64,000 nucleotides of DNA from positions 1-64,000 of the forward strand of contig NZ_VIRW01000012.1 of NCBI RefSeq assembly GCF_009760905.1. The letters are read 5' to 3'. The translations under genes were made by a program, and so were the position numbers. Each line of letters starts with the position of its first letter. Position 1 is the first letter of the stretch. The notes below the pieces were generated by a model. It did not search any database. It saw only the letters and a list, made by a program, of their open reading frames with translations, and was not told the DNA's origin. This DNA comes from Chitinibacter sp. GC72. Lineage in GTDB: Bacteria > Pseudomonadota > Gammaproteobacteria > Burkholderiales > Chitinibacteraceae. Below, in pieces: positions 35,908 through 44,202 of the stretch.

Positions 35908-37431
35908 ATGAAATACCGTGATTTGCGCGATTTTATGTCGCAACTTGAAGCTCAGGGCGAGCTGAAACGAATTCAAACTCCGGTGTCGGCCAAGCTGGAG
36001 ATGACCGAATTATGTGACCGTATCTTGCGCAATGCAGGGCCTGCTGTGCTGTTCGAGAACGTACCCGGCTACAGTATGCCGGTGCTGGGCAATCTATTCG
36101 GCACACCGCGCCGCGTGGCACTTGGCATGGGCGCGCAGGACGTATCGGCACTGCGCGAAATCGGCCAGACGCTGGCTTATCTGAAAGAGCCTGAGCCACC
36201 GAAAGGCTTTCGCGATGCGTGGGAAAAGCTGCCACTCTTGAAGCAAGTGCTCAATATGGCGCCCAAAGAAGTGCGCAAAGGCATCTGTCAGGAAGTGGTG
36301 ATTGAAGGCCCGGATGTGGATTTGGGCGCAATTCCGATCCAGCACTGCTGGCCCGGTGATATTGCGCCGCTGATTACCTGGGGTTTGGTCGTCACACGCG
36401 GGCCGAATAAAAAACGTCAGAATCTGGGGATTTATCGCCAGCAGGTCATTGGCAAAAATCAGGTGATTATGCGCTGGCTGGCGCACCGCGGCGGCGCGCT
36501 CGATTTTCGTGAGCACGCAAAGCAAAATCCGGGCAAACCGTATCCGGTCGCCGTGGTGCTCGGTTGCGATCCGGCGACCATCCTCGGCGCGGTTACACCG
36601 GTACCCGATACGTTGTCTGAGTATCAGTTTGCCGGCTTGCTGCGTGGTAGTAAGACCGAGCTGGTGCAATGTATCGGCTCTGATCTACAAGTGCCGGCCA
36701 CAGCTGAAATCGTGCTCGAAGGGGTACTCAAACCGTGCGAAACCGGCTACGTTGGCGTTTCCGGGCAAGGCGTACCGATGAAAGAGGTCGGCGGCTTTTT
36801 GCACGCTTTAGAAGGCCCGTACGGCGACCACACTGGCTACTACAACGAGCAGGACTGGTTTCCTGTCTTTGAAGTCGAGCGCATCACCACGCGGCCCGAC
36901 CCGATTTATCACAGCACTTACACGGGTAAACCACCAGATGAACCGGCGATTCTGGGCGTGGCGCTCAATGAAGTCTTCGTGCCGATTTTGCAAAAGCAGT
37001 TTCCGGAAATCGTCGACTTTTATCTGCCACCCGAAGGTTGCAGCTACCGGATGGCGATTGTGTCGATTAAAAAGCAATATCCGGGCCATGCCAAACGGGT
37101 GATGTTTGGTGTCTGGTCCTTCCTGCGCCAGTTCATGTACACCAAGTACATCGTGATCGTCGACGACGATGTGGATTGCCGCGACTGGAAAGAAGTGATC
37201 TGGGCGATAACCACGCGAATGGACCCGGTGCGCGATACCACTTTGGTCGAGCACACGCCGATTGATTATCTTGATTTTGCCAGCCCGATTTCGGGCCTGG
37301 GTGGCAAAATGGGCTTGGATGCGACCAATAAAATGCCGGGCGAAACCAGCCGCGAATGGGGCAGGGTGATCGCACGTGATCCGGCTGCCGTGGCGCGGAT
37401 TGACGCAATCTGGCAGGAATTGAACTTGTAA
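35908..37431 (+). CDS. ubiD: 4-hydroxy-3-polyprenylbenzoate decarboxylase
   Basis: A 507-residue prenyl-FMN-dependent decarboxylase of ubiquinone synthesis. It has the family core [20 protein letters not shown] with the Arg of the active site, the downstream acidic segment [20 protein letters not shown] with the Glu residues, and the C-terminal [18 protein letters not shown]. The cofactor-making ubiX is not in the window. Other ubi genes here are ubiC and ubiA at 54-55 kb. Confidence 0.96.
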   Translation: MKYRDLRDFMSQLEAQGELKRIQTPVSAKLEMTELCDRILRNAGPAVLFENVPGYSMPVLGNLFGTPRRVALGMGAQDVSALREIGQTLAYLKEPEPPKGFRDAWEKLPLLKQVLNMAPKEVRKGICQEVVIEGPDVDLGAIPIQHCWPGDIAPLITWGLVVTRGPNKKRQNLGIYRQQVIGKNQVIMRWLAHRGGALDFREHAKQNPGKPYPVAVVLGCDPATILGAVTPVPDTLSEYQFAGLLRGSKTELVQCIGSDLQVPATAEIVLEGVLKPCETGYVGVSGQGVPMKEVGGFLHALEGPYGDHTGYYNEQDWFPVFEVERITTRPDPIYHSTYTGKPPDEPAILGVALNEVFVPILQKQFPEIVDFYLPPEGCSYRMAIVSIKKQYPGHAKRVMFGVWSFLRQFMYTKYIVIVDDDVDCRDWKEVIWAITTRMDPVRDTTLVEHTPIDYLDFASPISGLGGKMGLDATNKMPGETSREWGRVIARDPAAVARIDAIWQELNL

Positions 37432-37482
37432 AAGAGTTTAGTCTATCCTGAACTACTGTCGCTTAAAGAATTGGGAAAGCCC

Positions 37483-38310
37483 ATGCTGCCATTGAATCGA
37501 GAATTTGAATTCACCCATGCCGACTTTGAAAAAGTCCGGACCATGATTTACAACTACGCGGGCATCGCTTTATCCGAATCCAAGCACGATATGGTCTACG
37601 GGCGTTTGGCCAAACGCCTGCGCGCGCTCAATCTGAAAACGTTTCAGCAGTATCTGCACGTGCTGGAGCGGGGCGACCCGAAAGAATTCGAGTTGTTTAC
37701 CAACTCGATGACGACCAACCTCACCTCGTTTTTCCGTGAAGCACATCATTTCGACATTCTGGCGCGTTACCTTAAAGAGCAGCGCTGTGCCACATTCAGC
37801 ATCTGGTGTTCGGCCGCCAGTACCGGTGAAGAGCCTTACTCGCTGGCCATCACGGCCTGCGAGGCCTTTGATTCACTGCGTCCACCGGTCAAGATTATTG
37901 CGACTGATCTGGATACCAATGTGCTGGAAAAGGGCCGTCTGGGTATTTATCCGGCCGAAGAAGTCAAAAAAATGTCGCCACAGCGCGTCTCGCGCTTTTT
38001 CAATGTCCAGCCCGATGGCCGTTACCAGCTCAAACAAGAGCTGCGCGATATGATTACTTTCCGGCGGCTAAACCTGATTGAGCCCAACTGGTCGGTGCGT
38101 GGGCCATTTGATGCCATATTCTGTCGCAATGTGATGATTTATTTCGACAAGGAAACGCAGTACAAAATCTTGCAGCGTTTTGCCCCGCTGATGAAGCCCG
38201 AGGGCCTGCTCTACGTCGGGCATTCGGAAAATCTTTATCATGCAGCCGAGTTTTTCAAATTGCAGGGCAAAACGGTCTACGAGCTGGCCAAGCCTGCAGG
38301 CTTGCGTTGA
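37483..38310 (+). CDS. cheR: Chemotaxis protein methyltransferase CheR
   Basis: A 275-residue SAM-dependent enzyme that methylates chemoreceptor Glu residues. The N-terminal helical domain has LFTNSMTTNLTSFFREAHHF. The SAM motif is IWCSAASTGEEPYSLAITA, and IIATDLDTNVLEKG and FCRNVMIYFDKETQ follow. The frame opens at TTG 37471; the ATG at 37483 has GGGAAAG upstream. It lies apart from the main che operon, 6 kb away, and there is no cheB beside it. The stop overlaps the next start (TGATG). Confidence 0.95.
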   Translation: MLPLNREFEFTHADFEKVRTMIYNYAGIALSESKHDMVYGRLAKRLRALNLKTFQQYLHVLERGDPKEFELFTNSMTTNLTSFFREAHHFDILARYLKEQRCATFSIWCSAASTGEEPYSLAITACEAFDSLRPPVKIIATDLDTNVLEKGRLGIYPAEEVKKMSPQRVSRFFNVQPDGRYQLKQELRDMITFRRLNLIEPNWSVRGPFDAIFCRNVMIYFDKETQYKILQRFAPLMKPEGLLYVGHSENLYHAAEFFKLQGKTVYELAKPAGLR

Positions 38311-38708
38311 TGGAGCCGCGCGTCAGCTTTATTACGCTGGGTGTGGCCGATCTGGCGGTTTCGCTGGCGTTTTACCGCGATACGCTGGGTCTGGTGCCTC
38401 ATCAGGTGCTGGATGAAGTGGTGTTTTTCAATTTTGGCGCGATGCGTCTGGCGCTGTTTCCCCGCCAGCTATTAGCGGCCGATGCGGGTGTGCCAGAGGC
38501 GGGCAGCGGTTTTCGCGGGATAGCACTGGCGCATAATGTACGCAGCCCAGCTGAAGTGGATGAACTGCTCGCGATTGCTGCCCATGGTGGTGGCCAGCTG
38601 ATCAAGCCGGGGCAAGCAGTGTATTGGGGCGGGTATGCGGGTTATTTTGCCGACCCGGATGGGCATTTATGGGAAGTGGCCTGGAATCCTCAGTTTCCAC
38701 TGGATTAG
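38310..38708 (+). CDS. VOC-family (glyoxalase/bleomycin-resistance fold) protein
   Basis: A 132-residue single-domain protein with two beta-alpha-beta-beta-beta halves: FITLGVADLAVSLAFYRDTL, then WGGYAGYFADPDGHLWEVAW. The Glu of the last motif is a usual metal ligand. Substrate unknown. It overlaps cheR by one base, so it is probably co-expressed, with no known chemotaxis role. A 49-bp palindrome begins nine bases after the stop. Confidence 0.9.
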   Translation: MEPRVSFITLGVADLAVSLAFYRDTLGLVPHQVLDEVVFFNFGAMRLALFPRQLLAADAGVPEAGSGFRGIALAHNVRSPAEVDELLAIAAHGGGQLIKPGQAVYWGGYAGYFADPDGHLWEVAWNPQFPLD

Positions 38709-38717
38709 CTTTTGTTA

Positions 38718-38766
38718 GGGTATGTGCCTGTAGGTTAATTGCTGTATCGGCTGCAGGCATATACCC
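38718..38766. repeat. 49-bp GGGTAT palindromic repeat, copy D
   Basis: The arms GGGTATGTGCCTGTAG and CTGCAGGCATATACCC pair over 16 positions, the two non-identical ones being G-U compatible. It lies nine bases after the VOC gene stop. The left flank TTTTGTTA recurs at copy A. Confidence 0.88.
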
Positions 38767-38820
38767 TTTGTTTTGTGTCTGTTGCTAGTGTTGCTCACGT
38801 ATTCCACCACGAAGCCTGTT

Positions 38821-39612
38821 TTAATCGAATATCTCAACCGCCATGCCAAGCCGGAGCTCGCCAGTGCTGCGAGCAAGCATGTTTTGTCCAAAGAGCACTC
38901 CAGCAGGGAATTTTCTGAATTTGGCCAGCGTGCGCAGTGGCTCTTGTTGTGGTGATTTTTCGGCGGTGTCCGGGTCAATGATGGTCAGGACACAGCGCTC
39001 GCAAGGTTTTACCAGCTCGAAAATGACCTCGCCAATCCGGATGCGCCGCCAATGGTCTTCGGCAAAGGCGTCTGCATTACGAATGACCAGATTGGGTCGA
39101 AAGCGCAGCATGGAAAAATCCTGCCGTGCTTGCCGGTTCAGCTCGGCTAACGAGCCTTCGCTGATAAGTAGCAGCGGATAGCCATCGACAAAACGGATGG
39201 GGACATCGGGGTGATTCTTGACGCGCCGATGCGGCTCCAGCCCAGTCCACATCACGATTGCTGTTTGCTCCAGATAGGCTGAAATCCAGTGATTGAGCTC
39301 CTGGGCACCGCTGCGGGCGGAAAACGTGTTTTCCCAGACATCGGCTTGCTGGGGCATAGCAAAAGCAGACAATGGCGTGAAAATATCATTCATTCCCGGA
39401 GCGCTGAAGGTAATCCCGCTATCGCAAGGTTCGGCTTTGACTAAAACCAGCTGTGGGTGGGTACGGGCGGTAATGTATTGCCCTTCCGGTGTGGCCACCA
39501 TCCATTCCCGATCCAGCGCCAAGCCTTCCGGGCTCACCAGGCTGTGCCTGAGCACTTGTGCCTGACCTGATTTGAGCGGGTAGCGATAAAGCGCAGACAG
39601 AGTGATTTGCAT
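38821..39612 (-). CDS. MOSC-domain protein (YcbX/mARC-like)
   Basis: A 263-residue protein with an N-terminal MOSC_N beta-barrel (LSALYRYPLKSGQAQVLRHS) and a MOSC domain with RFRPNLVIRNADAFAED and the Mo-ligand candidate Cys in KPCERCVLTIIDPDT. This arrangement is that of YcbX, a molybdenum-cofactor enzyme reducing N-hydroxylated compounds; YcbX also carries a ferredoxin domain that is absent here, so an external electron donor would be needed. The start is one base after the comEC stop, so the two form an operon. Confidence 0.9.
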   Translation of the reverse strand: MQITLSALYRYPLKSGQAQVLRHSLVSPEGLALDREWMVATPEGQYITARTHPQLVLVKAEPCDSGITFSAPGMNDIFTPLSAFAMPQQADVWENTFSARSGAQELNHWISAYLEQTAIVMWTGLEPHRRVKNHPDVPIRFVDGYPLLLISEGSLAELNRQARQDFSMLRFRPNLVIRNADAFAEDHWRRIRIGEVIFELVKPCERCVLTIIDPDTAEKSPQQEPLRTLAKFRKFPAGVLFGQNMLARSTGELRLGMAVEIFD

Positions 39613-39613
39613 A

Positions 39614-41950
39614 TTATTTTTCCGGTTGACTGGCGCTAGTGTACCAATAGTGTGGGCGGATAGAGCGTTCTGCCTTCACTGTGATGGTGTTTGTGACCGC
39701 AAAATGCACAGCGCCCAGCTCTGCGGTATTGAGCAGGGTGGCATTTTCAGCTCGATAGCGTTCGATCACGGTATGGTGTGGATGCGAGAAGCGGTTCATA
39801 AAACCTGCCGAGGCCACCACATAGCTAGCCCGGCTGGCCTGGATAAACGGAATGGATGAAGAACTTTTGCTCCCATGATGAGGCATCAGCAAAATGTCGC
39901 TGGGCAGCAAATCATGATTAAGTAACTCAAGTTCTTCGGTTTTGCCAATATCAGCAGGTATCAGCATGGAAAAATGCCCATTGCTGATCCTCAAGACGCA
40001 GCTTTGGCCATTATCATTTCTGCTTGTGTAGCCATGTGCCGGCCACAGGATGTCAAACTGAATCCCATCCCATTGCCAGTGCTGGCCTGCCTGACAACGT
40101 TGGCTGGATGACGTGTTCCCGACTTTGAACACATCATGGGTTTCGGGCAAAGAATGCAGCAGATGTCGTACAGGCCAGCGCTGCAATAGCAGGCCTGCTC
40201 CGCCAATATGATCGTGGTCATTGTGCGACAGCAGCAAGGTATCTAGCTGCATGATATTGAACGAGCGAAAGGCCGGTAGCAGAACGCGCTCGGCATTACC
40301 GATGTGCCCGGTGTCAAACAACAGCGCATGGTTTTGTGTTTGCACCAGCACCGCCAGCCCTTGCCCTACATCGAGCACCACGGCGCGAAAGTGCCCGTGC
40401 TGTGGTTTCTCTGGCTGATAAGTCAGTAGCGGAAATAGCAGTGCCAGGCCTGTCAATCTGGCCGGAAAACCGGCTGGCAGTAGCAGGATTAAAATGCCGA
40501 CCAGAGCGGCCGGCAGCATCAGCAGGGGCGGGGGTGGATGTTGCCAGCTGGCCAAGGGCAGGGTAAGCAAATATTGCAAGAAAACATCACAGTAGGCCAT
40601 TAACTGTGCCGCACATTGCAGAATCAAGCCGCTGGGGTCAAACAAGCCGATTAGGGTGAGTGGGGTAATCAGCAAGCTCACCAGAGGGATGGCAATGGCG
40701 TTGGCAAGCGGAGAAATCAGCGGAAAATAGCCAAAAATAACCAGCAACAGCGGGAGCGAGCCCAGTGTGGCTGCCCATTGGCTGCGTAGCCAGTCTTGCC
40801 AGCGCGGATTGGGTGCGATCCGGTTGGCGCAAGCCCAGAACAGTATGCCGACGGTCAAAAAAGACAACCAGAAACCAATTGATAGCACAGCCAGCGGATC
40901 GAGTAAAACCACGGCACTGAGTGCTGTGAGCCAGACTACGGCCACCGGTATTTGCCGCTGATACCATAGCGCAATCGCAAATATAGCCAGCATGACGATT
41001 GTACGCTGGGTGGGTATACTGCATCCTGATATTATAAAATATAGTGTTGCGAGCAATACCCCTGCAATAATGCCCGCCCGATAAGCCGAGGTGTAGTTGA
41101 GTAGAGATGGGATTTGCCGCCAGATCAGTTGCGTGAGAAATCCGGCCAGCGCTGCGAGCATGGTGACATGCAATCCCGAAATCGAGATCAGGTGAACAAC
41201 GCCAGTTTGTGAAAAGCGCCACCATTGCTCGCTGTCTATCTGGCTTTGTTCACCAATCGACAAGGCTTTAATCACGCCGATGTAGGTGTGATCGCCCAGA
41301 TCGCGATCAATTTTGTCGAGCAAAATACTTCGAAGTCGCAATATGCCTGTACGCCAGCTGCTCCCCTCCAGCGCCTCGAAATTTTTGGCACTTGTTGCTG
41401 CCGCTGCAATGTTTTGCTGTAAAAACCACCGCTCCAGATCAAAACTGCCCGGATTGATTTGCCCGCGTACCGGTTTGAGGCGAGCCTGAAATTGCCAGCG
41501 CTGCCCCGCTTTGAACATAGGGGCTTTGCCGTAAACGCTGACCTGTATGTACTGAGGCTGCCAGTCCATCTCGCCAACCCCGGCTTCGGGTTGCAGCAGA
41601 AAACGGATGCCAAACTGGGTGCGCTGAGGAATGCTCGCAATTTCACCGCGCAGCAGTACTGTTTGCCCGATCAGTGCCGTAGGTACTCGTTGTGATAATC
41701 CTTGTTGGGCTTGCCACTGTGCCCAGCTAAAACCCGCGCTTGCCGCGAGCAAACCAAGCGCTAGGTGCGAAATGAAGGGATTGCGAAATTGCGACAAGGG
41801 GAGTGTGAATAAGACAATTGCAACAACCGGCCAGTATGAGATGAGCTGGTGCTGAAGCTGGCATAGCATCACGCCGACCACAAATGCAGTCAGAAGCAGA
41901 CAATATGTCTGTGCAGTGATACACCGTGGAATAATTTGGCTAAGATACAT
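39614..41950 (-). CDS. comEC: DNA uptake channel protein ComEC/Rec2
   Basis: A 778-residue inner-membrane protein for uptake of transforming DNA. N-terminal helices and an OB-like domain (QTVLLRGEIASIPQRTQFGI) are followed by the competence domain with many helices (VHLISISGLHVTMLAALAGF). A C-terminal metallo-beta-lactamase domain has LLLSHNDHDHIGGAGLLL and LMPHHGSKSSSS. The segment VLLATLYFIISGCSIPTQRT is a conserved membrane motif. Its codons include three ATA (Ile), CTA, TCA and GGA in a gene otherwise rich in G/C-ending codons, and the stretch coincides with a 49-bp-type palindrome. The frame is intact, so the protein should be functional. Confidence 0.95.
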   Translation of the reverse strand: MYLSQIIPRCITAQTYCLLLTAFVVGVMLCQLQHQLISYWPVVAIVLFTLPLSQFRNPFISHLALGLLAASAGFSWAQWQAQQGLSQRVPTALIGQTVLLRGEIASIPQRTQFGIRFLLQPEAGVGEMDWQPQYIQVSVYGKAPMFKAGQRWQFQARLKPVRGQINPGSFDLERWFLQQNIAAAATSAKNFEALEGSSWRTGILRLRSILLDKIDRDLGDHTYIGVIKALSIGEQSQIDSEQWWRFSQTGVVHLISISGLHVTMLAALAGFLTQLIWRQIPSLLNYTSAYRAGIIAGVLLATLYFIISGCSIPTQRTIVMLAIFAIALWYQRQIPVAVVWLTALSAVVLLDPLAVLSIGFWLSFLTVGILFWACANRIAPNPRWQDWLRSQWAATLGSLPLLLVIFGYFPLISPLANAIAIPLVSLLITPLTLIGLFDPSGLILQCAAQLMAYCDVFLQYLLTLPLASWQHPPPPLLMLPAALVGILILLLPAGFPARLTGLALLFPLLTYQPEKPQHGHFRAVVLDVGQGLAVLVQTQNHALLFDTGHIGNAERVLLPAFRSFNIMQLDTLLLSHNDHDHIGGAGLLLQRWPVRHLLHSLPETHDVFKVGNTSSSQRCQAGQHWQWDGIQFDILWPAHGYTSRNDNGQSCVLRISNGHFSMLIPADIGKTEELELLNHDLLPSDILLMPHHGSKSSSSIPFIQASRASYVVASAGFMNRFSHPHHTVIERYRAENATLLNTAELGAVHFAVTNTITVKAERSIRPHYWYTSASQPEK
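41012..41061. repeat. GGGTAT-type palindromic repeat inside comEC
   Basis: It is 50 bases from GGGTATACT to GCAATACCC. On the coding strand it starts GGGTATTGCTCGCAACA, close to reversed copy B (GGGTATTGCTCTACAAG). The interior is very AT-rich (TATTTTATAATATC) in a GC-rich gene. Confidence 0.65.
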
Positions 41951-42133
41951 GCTTATTGCTAGCAGATGATTTGTACCGATACCAGCCGGGTAGATTAGAT
42001 GGTTCTATTCATCGAGATTGAGGCTACTAGGCTCACAATCGGACAAATAACCATGTTGCAATTAATTCGGGGTAGCTCTGCGTAGCTGCTGCAGTATTTT
42101 TAAATAATTCAAACGATAAAAAAGGGAGAAGTC

Positions 42134-42484
42134 ATGCGCTTGATGCGGTGTTTGTTAGTGGCAAGTTTGCTTTTGGGTTTGTCTGCGTGTGGTGACAAGG
42201 CAGAAAATCAAGGTGGAGGTTCATCGGCAGTAGAGGCGCAGTCGTCGGATCCGCGCTATCAAAATGCGCTGCTTAATGCCAATCCCGAACAATTTAGCCA
42301 AATCCTTGCCGACTGCGGCAAATTGATGTTTGGTGAACACCAAGCACCAGAAGAAGTGCAAGTGAAGTGTCGACAAGACATGATTAGCCGCGCCAGTAGT
42401 ATTGGGCTAACGATTTCCGAGCACGATATTGCTGAACAGCTGGTGAAAGATCGTTATCAGTTTATGCAGCGGGATGCAAAATAA
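42134..42484 (+). CDS. Small putative lipoprotein
   Basis: A 116-residue protein with signal peptide and lipobox LLLGLSACGDK (Cys at about residue 19). Behind a Gly/Ser linker is a helical, charged domain with two Cys (ADCGKLMF, VKCRQDM) that could pair. AAAGGGAG precedes the ATG. I do not recognise the family. The neighbours are comEC (divergent) and a convergent small gene, which say nothing of its role. Confidence 0.75.
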   Translation: MRLMRCLLVASLLLGLSACGDKAENQGGGSSAVEAQSSDPRYQNALLNANPEQFSQILADCGKLMFGEHQAPEEVQVKCRQDMISRASSIGLTISEHDIAEQLVKDRYQFMQRDAK

Positions 42485-42512
42485 GAAATAGCGGATTATT
42501 TTATCTGCCTAT

Positions 42513-42836
42513 TCAGAGCAGGCCTTGATCGCTGTCGACTAGCAAATCAAGGCTGTTGCTTAGGCGCTGGCGCAAGGTTTTACGCGATAGTAGTTTTTCC
42601 TGGGCAGCAATTGGCAGGTCGGTAAGGCGAAGAAGGTTTTTCTCAATCATGACGTCGACAATATCTTCGATTACCCGAATTAATGCCGTGTCGGAATGAT
42701 TAAAGTCGCTGCTGCTCGCGCCCAGAAATGCAACTATTTGTGGATCATGAAGCGCCAACTCTTCGTTAGCGTTATTCTGCTGTGAGCGATAGATGGCCAC
42801 AATTTCACCGTTTGCATCACGCTCGACAAATACCAT
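42513..42836 (-). CDS. Conserved hypothetical protein (often misnamed tryptophan synthase beta-like)
   Basis: A 107-residue acidic protein starting MVFVERDANGEIVAIYR, with DIVDVMIEKNLLRLTDLP and AAQEKLLSRKTLRQRL. Short proteins of this pattern are common in gamma- and betaproteobacteria. Databases have labelled some tryptophan synthase beta-like, without evidence of such activity and far too short for it. AAGGAA precedes the ATG. It is the last gene behind the chemotaxis cluster, separated from the EAL/HDOD gene by a stem-loop. Confidence 0.8.
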   Translation of the reverse strand: MVFVERDANGEIVAIYRSQQNNANEELALHDPQIVAFLGASSSDFNHSDTALIRVIEDIVDVMIEKNLLRLTDLPIAAQEKLLSRKTLRQRLSNSLDLLVDSDQGLL

Positions 42837-42849
42837 GCTAATTCCTTAT

Positions 42850-42893
42850 AACAGCTTGGCAGTCAGTAAGTTGCACTAGACTGCCATGCTGTT
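42850..42893 (-). other. Long stem-loop between the EAL/HDOD gene and the 107-residue gene
   Basis: AACAGC-TT-GGCAGTC pairs with GACTGCC-AT-GCTGTT: two perfect arms of seven and six with a 2x2 internal bulge, loop of 14. It lies nine bases beyond the EAL/HDOD stop codon. With no good T-run it may be a processing or attenuation structure in the operon. Confidence 0.5.
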
Positions 42894-42902
42894 TGTAATA
42901 TG

Positions 42903-44123
42903 TTATACGCCCAGTTCTTCAACCCAGTTTAATGCTTGCACATGAGCGCGATTAAGCATTTCGGGTGTGATTTGCAGTTGTTCGCACAGCCGAGGAACTT
43001 CAGCCATTTCTGCGTCTTCACAGGCCTCAGCCAGCTCAAGGAAGGGACCATAAATACCTGTTCTGGAGAGCAACGCATCGCTCACTGTTTCCGGCAGTAT
43101 CAAAGTCTCGAGGATGGTATCCATCTGCATATCAAGCAAAACGTCGAGCAAGGAGAACATGCCTACGATAAACAGGTTATCTTTATCTTGCCCATCCAAT
43201 AAATGAGCGCCCAATAATTCTACCAATCGGCCTCGAGTTACCGCCGTTTTTAATAATGCAGGTGGAGAACCTGTTTCTGCTCCTGCAGTTACCAGTAATA
43301 GCGTTAACCAGCGATACAGTTTTTGATATCCCAATATGGTGACAGCGTGGCGGAATGATTGAATTTCACAGGAGAGGCCAAAACCTGCAGAGTTGATATA
43401 GCGTAGCAGTTTGAATGACAGTGCTACATCACGCTTTAGTGCATTTTCAATATCGCGAATTTCTGCATTATTGCGCAGCATATTAAGCAAATTAAGGATA
43501 TTAGCATACCCAGGATTAATGACCTTTGCAGATAAAGTGACTGGATGGGCGAAATAATAACCTTGGAAACAATCCATACCAATGTCCAAACATTGTTTGA
43601 ATTCTTCCTTGGTTTCCACCTTTTCGGCCACCTGTAGCAGTGGATGCTTGCGCAGTTCTTTGGAAATGGTCGGGATTTGTGCCATGCCAAGTTGCTGAAT
43701 ATCAAGCTTCACATAATTGGCAAACTCGATCATAGATGCGGTCTGGGGTGTGAGGATGAAGTCATCCAGAGCAACCCCAAAGCCCTGTGATCGTAAATCA
43801 GATAGCCGATTTAATAATTCAGGCGAGCTTTGGGTTGTCTCAACAATCTCCAGTACCACACGTTGTGGCTGCAGCAGTTCTAAGAAATTACTTTCCAACA
43901 TTGATTCGGCTACGTTGATGAACGCAATTTTGTCGCCCACAAGCCAGTCTGTTCCCATATTTGAAATGGTATTGACCAAAACATTGGTGCCTGCTTGCAT
44001 GTCGCTGGAAAAATCGGCGCTCACTGCATCTTTATTCAGCCTGAATAGCAATTCATAGCCAATGATCTGCTGTTGTCGGTTAAGAATGGGTTGCCGTCCA
44101 ATAAATGCATGTTCTTGCGTCAT
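42903..44123 (-). CDS. EAL/HDOD-domain signalling protein (YuxH type)
   Basis: A 406-residue protein with an N-terminal EAL-like domain (about 1-200) and a C-terminal HDOD domain (about 205-400, DIENALKRDVALSFKLLRYI, FRHAVTILGYQKLYRW). The EAL signature reads ELL (IGYELLFRL). Parts of the EAL scaffold remain: RVVLEIVE, ALDDF, VKLDIQQ and AEKVETKEEF. Such YuxH/CdgJ-like proteins are usually catalytically inactive and act through binding; in Vibrio CdgJ controls motility. Encoded downstream of cheA, it may link c-di-GMP or other signals to motility (inference). Confidence 0.9.
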   Translation of the reverse strand: MTQEHAFIGRQPILNRQQQIIGYELLFRLNKDAVSADFSSDMQAGTNVLVNTISNMGTDWLVGDKIAFINVAESMLESNFLELLQPQRVVLEIVETTQSSPELLNRLSDLRSQGFGVALDDFILTPQTASMIEFANYVKLDIQQLGMAQIPTISKELRKHPLLQVAEKVETKEEFKQCLDIGMDCFQGYYFAHPVTLSAKVINPGYANILNLLNMLRNNAEIRDIENALKRDVALSFKLLRYINSAGFGLSCEIQSFRHAVTILGYQKLYRWLTLLLVTAGAETGSPPALLKTAVTRGRLVELLGAHLLDGQDKDNLFIVGMFSLLDVLLDMQMDTILETLILPETVSDALLSRTGIYGPFLELAEACEDAEMAEVPRLCEQLQITPEMLNRAHVQALNWVEELGV

Positions 44124-44202
44124 ATCATGATGCCTTAATGGCGTGATCCTTGTTAGTTTTACAGGTAGCTTTTGCTCGAAAACTCAAACTCAATAGTCTT
44201 GA

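Noticed and set aside
42513-42836. Tryptophan synthase beta-like label
   Set aside because: 107 residues cannot form the PLP enzyme and no PLP-binding motif is present; the name is a database artefact.
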